This document shows positions 34,613 through 42,974 of a DNA stretch of 64,000 nt, piece after piece. This stretch comes from Bradyrhizobium sp. AUGA SZCCT0283. GTDB taxonomy: Bacteria; Pseudomonadota; Alphaproteobacteria; Rhizobiales; Xanthobacteraceae. The notes beneath the pieces were generated by a model. That model was not told the DNA's origin. It saw nothing but the letters and a program-made list of their open reading frames with translations, and ran no database searches. Position numbers and translations under genes: made by a program. Position 1 is the first letter of the stretch. Every line of letters begins with the position of its first letter. The stretch lies in NCBI RefSeq assembly GCF_018130385.1, contig NZ_JAFCLU010000014.1:1-64000 (forward strand). Reading direction: 5' to 3'.

Positions 34613-34637
34613 TCCTTGCTCGCAAGGAAAACAGCGG

Positions 34638-34656
34638 CCGCGGGATAATCCCGCGG
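34638..34656. other. Intercistronic hairpin between aminotransferase and dadA-like gene
   Basis: A perfect 8-bp stem (CCGCGGGA, loop TAA, TCCCGCGG) lies 26-44 bp after the aminotransferase stop and 18 bp before the next start. There is no T-run, so it is more likely an mRNA-processing or stability element than a terminator. Confidence 0.55.
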
Positions 34657-34673
34657 CGGATGTGTGAGGGATC

Positions 34674-35939
34674 GTGAAGACAATCGTTCTCGGCAGTGGC
34701 GTCATCGGCGTCTCCACGGCCTATTACCTGGCGCGCGCCGGCCATGAAGTTGTTGTCGTCGACCGTCAGGCCGAGCCCGCACAGGAAACCAGTTTCGCCA
34801 ATGCCGGTGAGGTCTCGCCCGGCTATTCCTCGCCCTGGGCCGGCCCAGGCGTGCCGGTCAAGGCGATCAAATGGCTATTGATGCGGCACGGCCCGCTGGT
34901 GATCTGGCCCAAGCTCGATCCTGTCATGTGGATCTGGGGCCTGAAGATGCTGCGCAACTGCACCGAAGAGCGCTACGCCATCAACAAGAGCCGGATGATT
35001 CCGATCGCCGAACACAGCCGCGACTGCCTGCGGGCGCTGCGCGCCGAAATCGGCATCAAATATGACGAGCGCAGCCGCGGCACGCTGCAGCTGTTCCGCA
35101 AGCAGAAGCAGATCGACAGTACCGGCGGCGATATCGCGGTGCTCAAGCAATATGGCGTGCCCTACGAAGTGCTCGACCGCGAAGGCTGCATTGGCGCCGA
35201 GCCTGCGCTGTCGACGGTGAAGGACAAGTTCGTCGGCGGACTGCGGTTGCCGCAGGACGAGACCGGCGATTGCCATATGTTTACGCAGGCGCTCGCCAAG
35301 GAAGCAGCAAAGCTCGGCGTGCAGTTCAAATTCAATACCGGCATCGAACGGCTGGTTGCGGAAGGCGACAAGATCACCGGCGTCGTCACCAGCGCGGGGC
35401 TGTTGCAGGCCGATGCCTACGTCGCGGCACTCGGCAGCTGGACGCCGCGATTGCTCAAGCCGATCGGCATTTCCGTTCCGGTCTATCCCGTAAAGGGCTA
35501 TTCGATCACGGTGCCGGTCACCGATCCCGACAGCGCGCCGGTATCGACCGTGATGGACGAGAGCTACAAGGTCGCGATCACGCGGCTCGGCGACCGTATC
35601 CGCGTCGGCGGCACCGCGGAAATCTCGGGCTATTCGGACCGGCTCGATGCGGCGCGGCGCGCGACGCTCGATCATTCCCTGACCGACATGTTTCCGCGCG
35701 GCGGCGACCTCGGCAAGGCCACGTTCTGGAGCGGCCTGCGCCCGATGACGCCAGACGGACCGCCGGTCATCGGCGCCACGCGCTACAGCAATTTGCATCT
35801 CAACACCGGCCACGGCACGCTCGGCTGGACCATGGCCTGTGGTTCGGGGAGGGTGCTGGCGGACCTGATGTCGGGACGGAAGCCGGACATCGACGTGAGC
35901 GAGCTGAATGTGAGCCGGTACGATCATCGGTTCGGGTGA
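34674..35939 (+). CDS. DadA-type D-amino-acid dehydrogenase, small subunit-like
   Basis: 421 residues from a GTG at 34674, 5 bases after a GAGGG RBS. The FAD-binding motif GSGVIGVSTAYYLARAGHEVVVVDR (residues 8-32) and the DadA hallmarks FANAGEVSPGYSSPWAGPGVPVKAIKWL are clear. The C-terminus has GHGTLGWTMACGSGRVLADL, the closing FAD-contact. It oxidises amino acids to keto acids and passes electrons to quinone at the membrane. It follows the aminotransferase as its probable operon partner. The name dadA is not given because several paralogues exist in this group. Confidence 0.9.
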   Translation: MKTIVLGSGVIGVSTAYYLARAGHEVVVVDRQAEPAQETSFANAGEVSPGYSSPWAGPGVPVKAIKWLLMRHGPLVIWPKLDPVMWIWGLKMLRNCTEERYAINKSRMIPIAEHSRDCLRALRAEIGIKYDERSRGTLQLFRKQKQIDSTGGDIAVLKQYGVPYEVLDREGCIGAEPALSTVKDKFVGGLRLPQDETGDCHMFTQALAKEAAKLGVQFKFNTGIERLVAEGDKITGVVTSAGLLQADAYVAALGSWTPRLLKPIGISVPVYPVKGYSITVPVTDPDSAPVSTVMDESYKVAITRLGDRIRVGGTAEISGYSDRLDAARRATLDHSLTDMFPRGGDLGKATFWSGLRPMTPDGPPVIGATRYSNLHLNTGHGTLGWTMACGSGRVLADLMSGRKPDIDVSELNVSRYDHRFG

Positions 35940-36045
35940 CGGCCCAGACGGCGTCCGCATCGTCAATGCGACCGCTGGATTCGTCGGACGCCTCACGGTC
36001 GGTCGCGCGCAATTGGCCAGAGGCGCGAGACCCGCTGAGTTCCAC

Positions 36046-36390
36046 TCAGTGCAGCGCCTGCTCGCGGGCGCTTAGCGCCTTCTTCACCAGCTCCGGCAAG
36101 GTCCTGGCGTAGACCTCAATGAATGTGGCATCGCCATTGGAGCGCGGCGTGTGGGCGGCCTGTTCGGCGATGCGTGCGGCCTTGGCCTCGCACTTCGCGA
36201 ACAGGTTCCAGAACCATTCCGGCTTTTTGTCCACCGACTCCTTGTGGAGCTTGATGACGGCAGCGCCTACTGCCGCCATGGCATTGACGGCGCCCGCGCT
36301 CATGGCGCTTAAGGCAGCCGAACTCATGATATCTTCTCGGGCCTCGGCGGCAGCGGCTCGTGCTTTGCCATGCTTCCCTTGGTTCGGCAT
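36046..36390 (-). CDS. Conserved-looking small helical protein, possibly phasin-like
   Basis: 114 residues, with AAAGGAGCC before the ATG at 36390. A basic N-terminus (MPNQGKHGKARAAAAEAREDIM) is followed by a Met/Ala-rich helix (SAALSAMSAGAVNAMAAVGAAVIKLHKE) and amphipathic helices containing WFWNLFAKCEAKAARIAEQAAHTPRS. The chain has only one Cys and no signal. Ala-rich helices with no catalytic motif can be phasin-like, but this is a guess. A palindromic operator-like sequence lies 62 bp upstream. Confidence 0.6.
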   Translation of the reverse strand: MPNQGKHGKARAAAAEAREDIMSSAALSAMSAGAVNAMAAVGAAVIKLHKESVDKKPEWFWNLFAKCEAKAARIAEQAAHTPRSNGDATFIEVYARTLPELVKKALSAREQALH

Positions 36391-36451
36391 GCTCGGCTCC
36401 TTTCCTCATGTACCCTATACCAACTCCGGGAAGCCTAGGCGTCGGGGGTTG

Positions 36452-36478
36452 TCGACAATCCTAAATTGGGATTGTCGA
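36452..36478. promoter_or_regulatory. Palindromic operator-like site upstream of small helical gene
   Basis: TCGACAATCC (36452-36461) and GGATTGTCGA (36469-36478) are perfect 10-bp inverted arms with a 7-base spacer. The left end also holds a self-palindrome TTGTCGACAA at 36449-36458. It lies 62-88 bp before the 36390 start. Apart from this site, 36391-36709 shows no gene; a short frame from 36562 looks random. Confidence 0.5.
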
Positions 36479-36709
36479 TTTCGTTCGGGTATATTTAAAT
36501 TCCTTCATGTGAACTCGATGGCTCCAAGCGAGCATGGGTTTTAGCTCATGGCCGGTGGAAGTTGTTCAACGGGACTGTAGATCGCGCGCCGATCGTCCGG
36601 ATCATCTGTATTGAGAGGATCAGCGCAGTGCGTCGTTGTTCGACCGTCTTAAGGATCCGTTCACTATGTTTGTCGTGGATGCGTGGAAACTGGGCGTGGC
36701 GCGTGGCCA

Positions 36710-38479
36710 TCACCGCAAGTTCGATACACCCGCGCGACGTAAGCCATCTGCGAGGTGTTCCCGGTACTTCAGATCAAGATAAGGCGTCGTAACCTCGAAC
36801 AGCCGCTGCGGGTCCTTCGGCTGCAGGGAGTTGAACTCGTTTAGTAACGGCCGTGCTTCCTCGGTGCGTCCAAGTTGGCCCAGGCTCGCGAGAAGAATCC
36901 TGAGACCAAGATGGAGATGGCGTGGACGTACTGCGAGCTGGCTGTAATGTAGCGCCTCCTCGTAGTTCTCTTGATGGTAGTGGGCCAGCGCGACGAAGCT
37001 CTGGAAACTTCCGGCTTGAGGATCATTCGGATTCAGCCGGAGGCTGCGCAGCAGGGAATCGAGAGCTTCCCTGAAGTGTCCGATATGAACCCGAACCAAA
37101 CCAAGGCTGAAAAAGCCGAGCGCGAAGTTCGGGTTGAGATCGATCGAGCGCTGCGCCTCCGCAAGCGCCTGCGCATGCATAGAGTTCAGCAAACTCGCCC
37201 AGCAAAAGGCATAGTGGGTGTAGGGGTCGCGGTCATCAATCGAGACTGAATGCGCCGCAGCCGCATAGCTCTCAGCCAGGTCGTTCGTGAGATCGCTGCT
37301 CCAGCCGTACATGATCCGGCCGACAAGCATGCGCGCGAGCATCATGTGTGGCTGGGCGATGTTCGGATCAAGCTTTATCGCCTGCCGCAGCAGGGTTACG
37401 GCTTGCACATGGTGCTCGGGCGCAAGTTGCGAGAAATGGCCCATCGCGCGCATGCAGCAGTCGAATGCGTCCGGATTGCCGACACTCTTGCGAAAGGCTC
37501 GTTTTCCCTCCACCAGAAGTATCTCAGGTTCGATCGCACCTACGACGCTCTGCGTGATCTCGTCCTGGATGGCAAAGATGTCGGCCATATCGCGGTCGAA
37601 TCGCTCGGCCCATAAATGATTGCCGGTTTCCGCTTCGATGAGCTGACCTGTAATCCGCACGCGTTGACCGGCCCTTCGTACGCTTCCTTCGAGGATGTAT
37701 CGCACGCCAAGCTCGCGAGCGACCTGTTTCACGTCGACGGCTCGTCCCTTGTAGACGAACGTTGAATTTCGCGCGATGACAAAGAACCATCGGTGATGGG
37801 ACAGGGCGGTGGTGATGTCCTCTGTGATGCCGTCCGCGAAGTACTCCTGCTCCGGATCCCCACTCATGTTTGAGAATGGCAGCACCGCAATTGAGGGTTT
37901 GTCCGGCAATGCGAGTTCGCCGCTCAACACGCCTGCAGCCACCGGGTGCTCGGGTCTCCAATCCACGAAGTAGATCGAAACCGGACGGCTAATGTTCTTT
38001 AGCGATCGTTGTCCGATCGGCGTGAGGGGAAAGCTCAGCTTGCCCTCGATCTGATCGCGGATCGCACCAGAGATGCAAATTCCGCCCGGCTCCGCGACAC
38101 CTTCCAGCCGCGCGGCAACATTCACTCCGTCGCCGAACAGATTGTCGCCGTCCACCATGACGTCGCCGAGGTTTAGGCCAATTCGAAATTCCATCCTCCG
38201 GTCGTTGGGGAGATCGGCATTGCGGCGATGGAGCGCGCGCTGGATCGCAACTGCGGCGCGCACGGCCTGCACCGGGCTGCTGAACTCCGCAATCACGCTG
38301 TCGCCGGCGGATCCGAAAATGCGCCCGGCGTGCTCGGATACAAGATCGGATATCGTGCGACGGTATGCGTCCCAGGTCCGCAAAGTCGCTTCTTCGTCGA
38401 CTGCCATGAGGCGGCTGTATCCAGCAACATCCGCCGCCAGAATTGCAGCCAAACGCCTACTGATCGTTGGGACGTCCAT
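36710..38479 (-). CDS. Class III adenylate/guanylate cyclase fused to TolB-like and TPR domains
   Basis: 589 residues from the ATG at 38479. The cyclase domain (1-170) has metal Asp17 (ILAADVAGYSRLM) and Asp60 (GSAGDSVIAEF), and the transition-state pair Asn120/Arg124 (GVNVAARLE). At the position where purine-specifying Lys is usual (K-T-x-G-D), this protein has Gly56. Next is a TolB-like N-domain (SIAVLPFSNMSGDPEQEYFADGITEDITTALS) and about five tetratricopeptide repeats (SIDLNPNFALGFFSLGLVRVHIGH). This layout is frequent in Bradyrhizobium. Nucleotide specificity and activity need testing. Confidence 0.88.
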   Translation of the reverse strand: MDVPTISRRLAAILAADVAGYSRLMAVDEEATLRTWDAYRRTISDLVSEHAGRIFGSAGDSVIAEFSSPVQAVRAAVAIQRALHRRNADLPNDRRMEFRIGLNLGDVMVDGDNLFGDGVNVAARLEGVAEPGGICISGAIRDQIEGKLSFPLTPIGQRSLKNISRPVSIYFVDWRPEHPVAAGVLSGELALPDKPSIAVLPFSNMSGDPEQEYFADGITEDITTALSHHRWFFVIARNSTFVYKGRAVDVKQVARELGVRYILEGSVRRAGQRVRITGQLIEAETGNHLWAERFDRDMADIFAIQDEITQSVVGAIEPEILLVEGKRAFRKSVGNPDAFDCCMRAMGHFSQLAPEHHVQAVTLLRQAIKLDPNIAQPHMMLARMLVGRIMYGWSSDLTNDLAESYAAAAHSVSIDDRDPYTHYAFCWASLLNSMHAQALAEAQRSIDLNPNFALGFFSLGLVRVHIGHFREALDSLLRSLRLNPNDPQAGSFQSFVALAHYHQENYEEALHYSQLAVRPRHLHLGLRILLASLGQLGRTEEARPLLNEFNSLQPKDPQRLFEVTTPYLDLKYREHLADGLRRAGVSNLR

Positions 38480-38567
38480 GGCATGTACGCCCGATCTTGC
38501 CAACTGGACCAGTCTAGCCGATCGGAGCGCGCCGGTAAAACCAGTCGCGCTTGTCGACAGCCTGAAT

Positions 38568-39251
38568 TTACCCCGCCTGGGTCACACAATTCACCCACAG
38601 CACGACCGCTTTCGCATCCTGCGCGGGATTTGAGAAGCGGTGCGGGCGGCGACTGGCGAAACGAAAGCTGTCGCCGGTCTTGAGGGACCAGGTCTCGGCG
38701 TCCACCGTGAGCGTCATCTCGCCTTCCAGCACCAGGCCGGCTTCCTCGCCGTCATGCGTGTAAAGCTCGTCGCCGGTATTGCCGCCGGGCTCCAGGTGCA
38801 CGAGAAACAGATTGAGACGGTTTTCCGTGCCCGCCGGACTCAGCAATTGTTTGGAAATGCCGGTGCGCCACAGCTTTAGTTCGGCGCGCTGCAGCTGCCG
38901 CGTCACCACGCCGCCGGAAGCGGGATCATCGCTTGGCCGGGAGCCGAACAGCGCGGCGATGCCAACGCCGAGCACGTCCGCGAGCGTCGCCAGCACGCGC
39001 AGCGAAGGCGACGACAGCCCGCGCTCGATCTGGCTGAGGAAGCCGATCGACAGATCGGTACGATCAGCGATCGTCTCCAGCGACAGTTTGTGTTCACGGC
39101 GCAGGTCGCGAATGCGCCGGCCGACGGCGAGATCCATCGCGGGCTCGGCCGGTCTGGCGGCAGCCTTCGCCTTCGGCCGTTGCGCGGCCTTTCCCGCGGC
39201 CCTTGCCCCGGCTTTGGGCGCCGGCTTTTTTATTCTCCTGCCACCGCTCAC
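38568..39251 (-). CDS. XRE-cupin transcriptional regulator with basic N-terminal tail
   Basis: 227 residues. An unusual first 38 residues are rich in Lys/Ala/Pro (histone H1-like). The helix-turn-helix (about 43-95) reads IRDLRREHKLSLETIADRTDLSIGFLSQIERGLSSPSLRVL. The cupin half (about 140-225) has LYTHDGEEAGLVLEGEMTLTVDAETWSLKTGDSFRFASRRPHRFSN. It is divergent from an amino-acid ABC importer, with a TTTCA-N6-TGAAA site between them, so it probably controls that importer. Confidence 0.9.
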   Translation of the reverse strand: MSGGRRIKKPAPKAGARAAGKAAQRPKAKAAARPAEPAMDLAVGRRIRDLRREHKLSLETIADRTDLSIGFLSQIERGLSSPSLRVLATLADVLGVGIAALFGSRPSDDPASGGVVTRQLQRAELKLWRTGISKQLLSPAGTENRLNLFLVHLEPGGNTGDELYTHDGEEAGLVLEGEMTLTVDAETWSLKTGDSFRFASRRPHRFSNPAQDAKAVVLWVNCVTQAG

Positions 39252-39314
39252 GTCAGACCGCTTCCTTCATGTGCATGAAAATTGCTTGCAAAGCCTCGGG
39301 AAGTGTGACCACAA

Positions 39315-39330
39315 TTTCATATTGGTGAAA
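39315..39330. promoter_or_regulatory. Candidate XRE-cupin operator
   Basis: TTTCATATTGGTGAAA forms TTTCA-N6-TGAAA. It lies 64 bp from the regulator start and 86 bp from the importer start, between divergent genes, as expected for an autoregulated operator. The assignment to this regulator is inference. Confidence 0.45.
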
Positions 39331-39415
39331 ATAGGCCTGAACCGTGTTCCCCGCAACTCTTTGGTCTAACGCAGAGCGGGCGGGCCGGGCGGCGTTCGAT
39401 TCAGGAGGGTGTGCG

Positions 39416-40183
39416 ATGGCTCTGAAACGTCTCGTTCAGGCCGCGTTGGCGGCTTTTGTTGTCACTGTCGCGATGCCGGCATCCGCGCAGCAGGTATTGA
39501 AGGTAGGCTCGACGCCGACCGGCGTGCCCTTCACCTTCCTCGATACCAAGACCAACAGCATTCAGGGCATCATGGTCGATCTGATCACCGAGATCGGCAA
39601 GGATGCCGGCTTCCAGGTCCAGATCGAGCCGATGCAGTTCTCGACGCTGATTGCCTCGCTCACCTCAAACAAGATCGACATCATCTCGGCGGCGATGTTC
39701 GTCACGCCGGCGCGCAAGGAAGTGATCGATTTCTCCGAACCGTTCTACAGCTATGGCGAGGGCCTGCTGGTGCCGAAGAGCGACAGCAAGACCTACACCA
39801 AGCAGGACGATCTGAAAGGCGAAGTGGTCGGCGCGCAGGTCGGGACCGCGTTCGTCGATGCGCTGAAGAAGTCGGGCCTGTTCAGCGAGGTGAAGGCCTA
39901 CGACACCATCCCTGACATATTGCGCGATGTGAACGCCGGGCGATTGAAAGCCGGCTTCGCCGACTATCCGATCCTCGCCTACAATTTGAAGCAGGGCGGT
40001 TTCCCCGAGGCGCGAATCGTCGAGAGCTACAAGCCGGCGACGGTCGGCTCGGTCGGAATCGGCGTGCGCAAGGGCGATACCGAACTGCTCGCCAAGATCA
40101 ATGCATCGCTGGCGAAGTTGAAGGCGAACGGCACGGTAGAAAAGATTCTCGATAAATGGGGCCTGAAGGCGCAGGGGACCTGA
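39416..40183 (+). CDS. Polar amino-acid ABC transporter substrate-binding protein
   Basis: 255 residues from the ATG at 39416, with AGGAGGG about 7 bases upstream. A signal peptide (LVQAALAAFVVTVAMPASAQQ) precedes a type II binding protein: LKVGSTPTGVPFTFLDTKTNSIQGIMVDLITEIG, then SAAMFVTPARKEVIDFSEPFYSYGEGLLV and GTAFVDALKKSGL. This is family 3 solute-binding, for polar amino acids or opine-like compounds. Its TGA overlaps the permease start (TGATG). The downstream oxidase suggests a polyamine or amino-acid ligand. Confidence 0.92.
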   Translation: MALKRLVQAALAAFVVTVAMPASAQQVLKVGSTPTGVPFTFLDTKTNSIQGIMVDLITEIGKDAGFQVQIEPMQFSTLIASLTSNKIDIISAAMFVTPARKEVIDFSEPFYSYGEGLLVPKSDSKTYTKQDDLKGEVVGAQVGTAFVDALKKSGLFSEVKAYDTIPDILRDVNAGRLKAGFADYPILAYNLKQGGFPEARIVESYKPATVGSVGIGVRKGDTELLAKINASLAKLKANGTVEKILDKWGLKAQGT

Positions 40184-40836
40184 TGCAGGCCTTCTGGCGC
40201 GATACTGTCGAGTTCCTGCCGATCCTGATGAGCGGCGTGGCGCTGACGATCATCGTCACGATCGGCTCGCTCTTGCTGTCGACGCTGCTCGGCCTGATCT
40301 GGGCGCTGATGCGCGTCTCCGGTATCGGCGTTGTCACGGGGTTCAGCGCCGGGCTGATCAACGTGATCCGCGGCATTCCAATCATCGTGCTGCTGTTCTA
40401 TCTCTACTTCGTGATGCCGGAGTTCGGCGTCACGCTGACGGCGCTGCAGGCGGCGATCCTGGGCCTTGGCATCGCCTATTCGGCCTATCAGGCCGAAAAC
40501 TTCCGCGCCGGCATCGAAGCCATCGACAAGGGGCAGATCGAGGCGGCGCAGGCGATCGGCATGAGCTGGTGGCAGACCATGCGCCGCGTGGTGCTGCCAC
40601 AGGCGGTGAAAATCGTGCTGCCGCCCTACGGCAACGTCATGATCATGATGCTGAAGGATTCGTCGCAGGCCTCGACCATCACGGTCGCCGAGCTCGCGCT
40701 GCAGGGCAAGCTGATCGCGTCCTCGACCTTCAAGAACACCAGCGTGTTCACGCTTGTCGCGCTGATGTATCTCACCATGAGCATCCCGCTCATCCTTCTG
40801 GTCCGTCACTTCGAAAAGCGCGCGGGCCAGAAATGA
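40183..40836 (+). CDS. Polar amino-acid ABC transporter permease
   Basis: 217 residues from the ATG at 40183. Membrane spans include LPILMSGVALTIIVTIGSLLLSTLLGLIWALM and the EAA loop EAAQAIGMSWWQTMRRVVLPQAVKIVLPPYGN, which docks the ATPase. A HisM/GlnP-type permease that acts as a homodimer. Start and stop both overlap neighbours (TGATG and ATGA), so translation of the three transporter genes is coupled. Confidence 0.92.
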   Translation: MQAFWRDTVEFLPILMSGVALTIIVTIGSLLLSTLLGLIWALMRVSGIGVVTGFSAGLINVIRGIPIIVLLFYLYFVMPEFGVTLTALQAAILGLGIAYSAYQAENFRAGIEAIDKGQIEAAQAIGMSWWQTMRRVVLPQAVKIVLPPYGNVMIMMLKDSSQASTITVAELALQGKLIASSTFKNTSVFTLVALMYLTMSIPLILLVRHFEKRAGQK

Positions 40837-41564
40837 TCGAGCTTTCCAACGTTCACAAGAGTTTTGGCAAGGTCGAAGTGCTCAAGGGCATCACGGCGTC
40901 GGTCGAAAAGGGCGAGGTGGTGTGCATCATCGGCCCCTCCGGTTCGGGAAAATCCACCATCCTGCGCTGCATCAACGGGCTGGAAAGCTATGACAGCGGC
41001 GACATCCTTGTCGAAGGCGCGAAGGTCGATCGCAACGCGGCCTCGATCGTTTCGATCCGGACGCAAGTCTCGATGGTGTTCCAGCGCTTCAACCTGTTTC
41101 CGCATCGGACCGCGCTGGAGAACGTCATCGAAGGGCCGGTCTATGTGAAGAAGGAGCCGCGTGCCGAGGCGCTGGAGCGCGGCCGCGCCCTGCTGGCGCG
41201 GGTGGGGCTGGCCGAGAAAGCCGATGTCCATCCGCCGCAATTGTCGGGCGGACAGCAGCAGCGGGTCGCAATTGCGCGTGCGCTGGCGATGCAGCCGAAG
41301 GCGATCCTGTTCGACGAACCGACCTCGGCGCTCGATCCTGAACTGGTCGGCGATGTGCTGTCCGTCATGCGCAAGCTGGCCGATGACGGCATGACCATGG
41401 TCGTCGTCACCCATGAGATGGCCTTTGCCAAGGACGTCGCTGATCGCGTGCTGTTCATCGACGGGGGCGTGATCGTCGAGCAGGGGCCGGCGAAATCCGT
41501 TCTCAACCAGCCGCAGCATGCGCGCACGCAGGACTTTTTGCGGCGCGTGCTGCATCCGCTCTAA
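40833..41564 (+). CDS. Polar amino-acid ABC transporter ATPase
   Basis: 243 residues from the ATG at 40833 (overlapping the permease stop). Walker A GPSGSGKST, the Q-loop region VFQRFNLFPHRTALENV, signature LSGGQQQRVAIARA and Walker B AILFDEPTSALD are all intact. It is a GlnQ/HisP-type ATPase. The next gene, a PuuB-like oxidase, starts 17 bp after its stop and is probably in the same operon. Confidence 0.94.
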   Translation: MIELSNVHKSFGKVEVLKGITASVEKGEVVCIIGPSGSGKSTILRCINGLESYDSGDILVEGAKVDRNAASIVSIRTQVSMVFQRFNLFPHRTALENVIEGPVYVKKEPRAEALERGRALLARVGLAEKADVHPPQLSGGQQQRVAIARALAMQPKAILFDEPTSALDPELVGDVLSVMRKLADDGMTMVVVTHEMAFAKDVADRVLFIDGGVIVEQGPAKSVLNQPQHARTQDFLRRVLHPL

Positions 41565-41580
41565 ACTTCGGTCGTTGTCC

Positions 41581-42873
41581 ATGAATTTGCCTGTCTCGCT
41601 GCCGCTGCCGCCAAGCCTCTATGCCGATACGGCCGTGGCGCCGACACCGGCGCCGCCGCTCGATGCGGACAAAAAAGTTTCGATCGCGATCATCGGTGGC
41701 GGCTTCACCGGATTATCCACGGCGCTGCATCTGGCCGAGCAGGGCGTCGACGTGACCGTGCTGGAGGCGCAACAGCCGGGCTGGGGCGCATCGGGCAATA
41801 ATGGCGGCCAGGTCAACCCGGGCCTCAAGCACGACCCTGACCAGATCGAGGCCGATTTCGGCGCCGACCTTGGCGGCCGCATGATCGCCTTTTCTTACGG
41901 CACCACCAACTTCACCTTCGACCTGATCCGGCGTTACCAGATTGCCTGCGAGGCGCGGCAAAACGGCACGCTGCGCGCGGCCTACAATGAAACAAGCGCG
42001 GCGGGAATCGAAAACACCGCCAAGCAGTGCATCCGCCGCGGCATGCCGGTGACGCTCCTGAACCGCGAACAGATGCGGGAGATGACCGGCACCGACCGCT
42101 ATCTCTGCGCCATGCTGGATAATCGCGGCGGCGACCTGCATCCGCTGAGCTATGCGCGCGGCCTGGCGCGCGCCGCGATCGCGGCGGGCGCTGCCGTCCA
42201 TGGCGAGACGCCGGCGCTCTCCTTGTCGCGTGAAGGTGCCGGCTGGCGCATCGAAACGCCGCGCGGAACCGTGCGCGCCGAAAAGGTGCTGCTGGCGACC
42301 AATGGCTTTACGGACGATCTGTGGCCGGGCCTGCGCCGCACCATCGTGCCGGTATTCTCCTCGATCGCCGCCACCGCGCCTTTGTCCGAGGAAGTCGCGC
42401 GCGCGATCATGCCGACGCGCCCGGTGCTGTACGAGAGCGGCCACATCACGGTCTATTACCGCATCGATGCGTATAACCGCCTGTTGATGGGCGGACGGGG
42501 GCCGATGCGCTGGATCAGCAAGCCTGCCGATGTCGCCTATCTCATCCGCTACGCGGAACGGCTGTGGCCGGGCGTGAAGGGCGCCGCCTGGACCCACGGT
42601 TGGAACAGCCGGCTCGCGATCACACCGGATCATTATCCGCATGTGCATGAGCCCGCGGAAAATCTTTTGATCTCGCTCGGCTGCAACGGCCGCGGCGTCG
42701 CACTCTCGACCGCGATGGGGCAGCAACTGGCACGCCGTCTCGTCGGCGGCAAGAATGCCGAGATCGATATGCCCGTGACCACCATCAAGCCGATGCCGCT
42801 GCACGCGTTCTGGCCGATCGGCGTCACCGCGGCGGTCGTGGCGGGGCGGGTGAGGGACCGGCTGGGGATCTAG
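41581..42873 (+). CDS. FAD-dependent amine oxidoreductase (PuuB/OrdL-like)
   Basis: 430 residues from the ATG at 41581. A DAO-type FAD-binding domain starts SIAIIGGGFTGLSTALHLAEQGVDVTVLEAQQPGWGASGNNGGQVNPGL, and the C-terminus has NLLISLGCNGRGVALSTAMGQQLARRL. The W-G-A-S-G-x-N-G-G-Q-V motif is typical of gamma-glutamylputrescine oxidase and glycine oxidase-like enzymes. It should oxidise an amine imported by the preceding transporter. The exact substrate is not fixed by sequence. Confidence 0.88.
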   Translation: MNLPVSLPLPPSLYADTAVAPTPAPPLDADKKVSIAIIGGGFTGLSTALHLAEQGVDVTVLEAQQPGWGASGNNGGQVNPGLKHDPDQIEADFGADLGGRMIAFSYGTTNFTFDLIRRYQIACEARQNGTLRAAYNETSAAGIENTAKQCIRRGMPVTLLNREQMREMTGTDRYLCAMLDNRGGDLHPLSYARGLARAAIAAGAAVHGETPALSLSREGAGWRIETPRGTVRAEKVLLATNGFTDDLWPGLRRTIVPVFSSIAATAPLSEEVARAIMPTRPVLYESGHITVYYRIDAYNRLLMGGRGPMRWISKPADVAYLIRYAERLWPGVKGAAWTHGWNSRLAITPDHYPHVHEPAENLLISLGCNGRGVALSTAMGQQLARRLVGGKNAEIDMPVTTIKPMPLHAFWPIGVTAAVVAGRVRDRLGI

Positions 42874-42917
42874 CGGTTTCGCTGACGAAATAGGCACATC
42901 ACAGTCGGTCCGGGTGA

Positions 42918-42942
42918 GGAACATCCATCACCGGTGCACGTT
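42918..42942 (+). promoter_or_regulatory. EcfG (general stress sigma) promoter
   Basis: GGAAC at 42918-42922, 16 bases, then CGTT at 42939-42942 match the EcfG consensus. The predicted start near 42949 would give a leader of about 26 bases before the DUF1236 gene, whose RBS GGAGGAG lies at 42962-42968. Confidence 0.78.
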
Positions 42943-42974
42943 CGCTTGCGTATCGTCACGTGGAGGAGATCAAC

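Noticed and set aside
33191..34717. A 508-residue minus-strand frame
   Set aside because: It is antisense to the aminotransferase, which has all PLP motifs.
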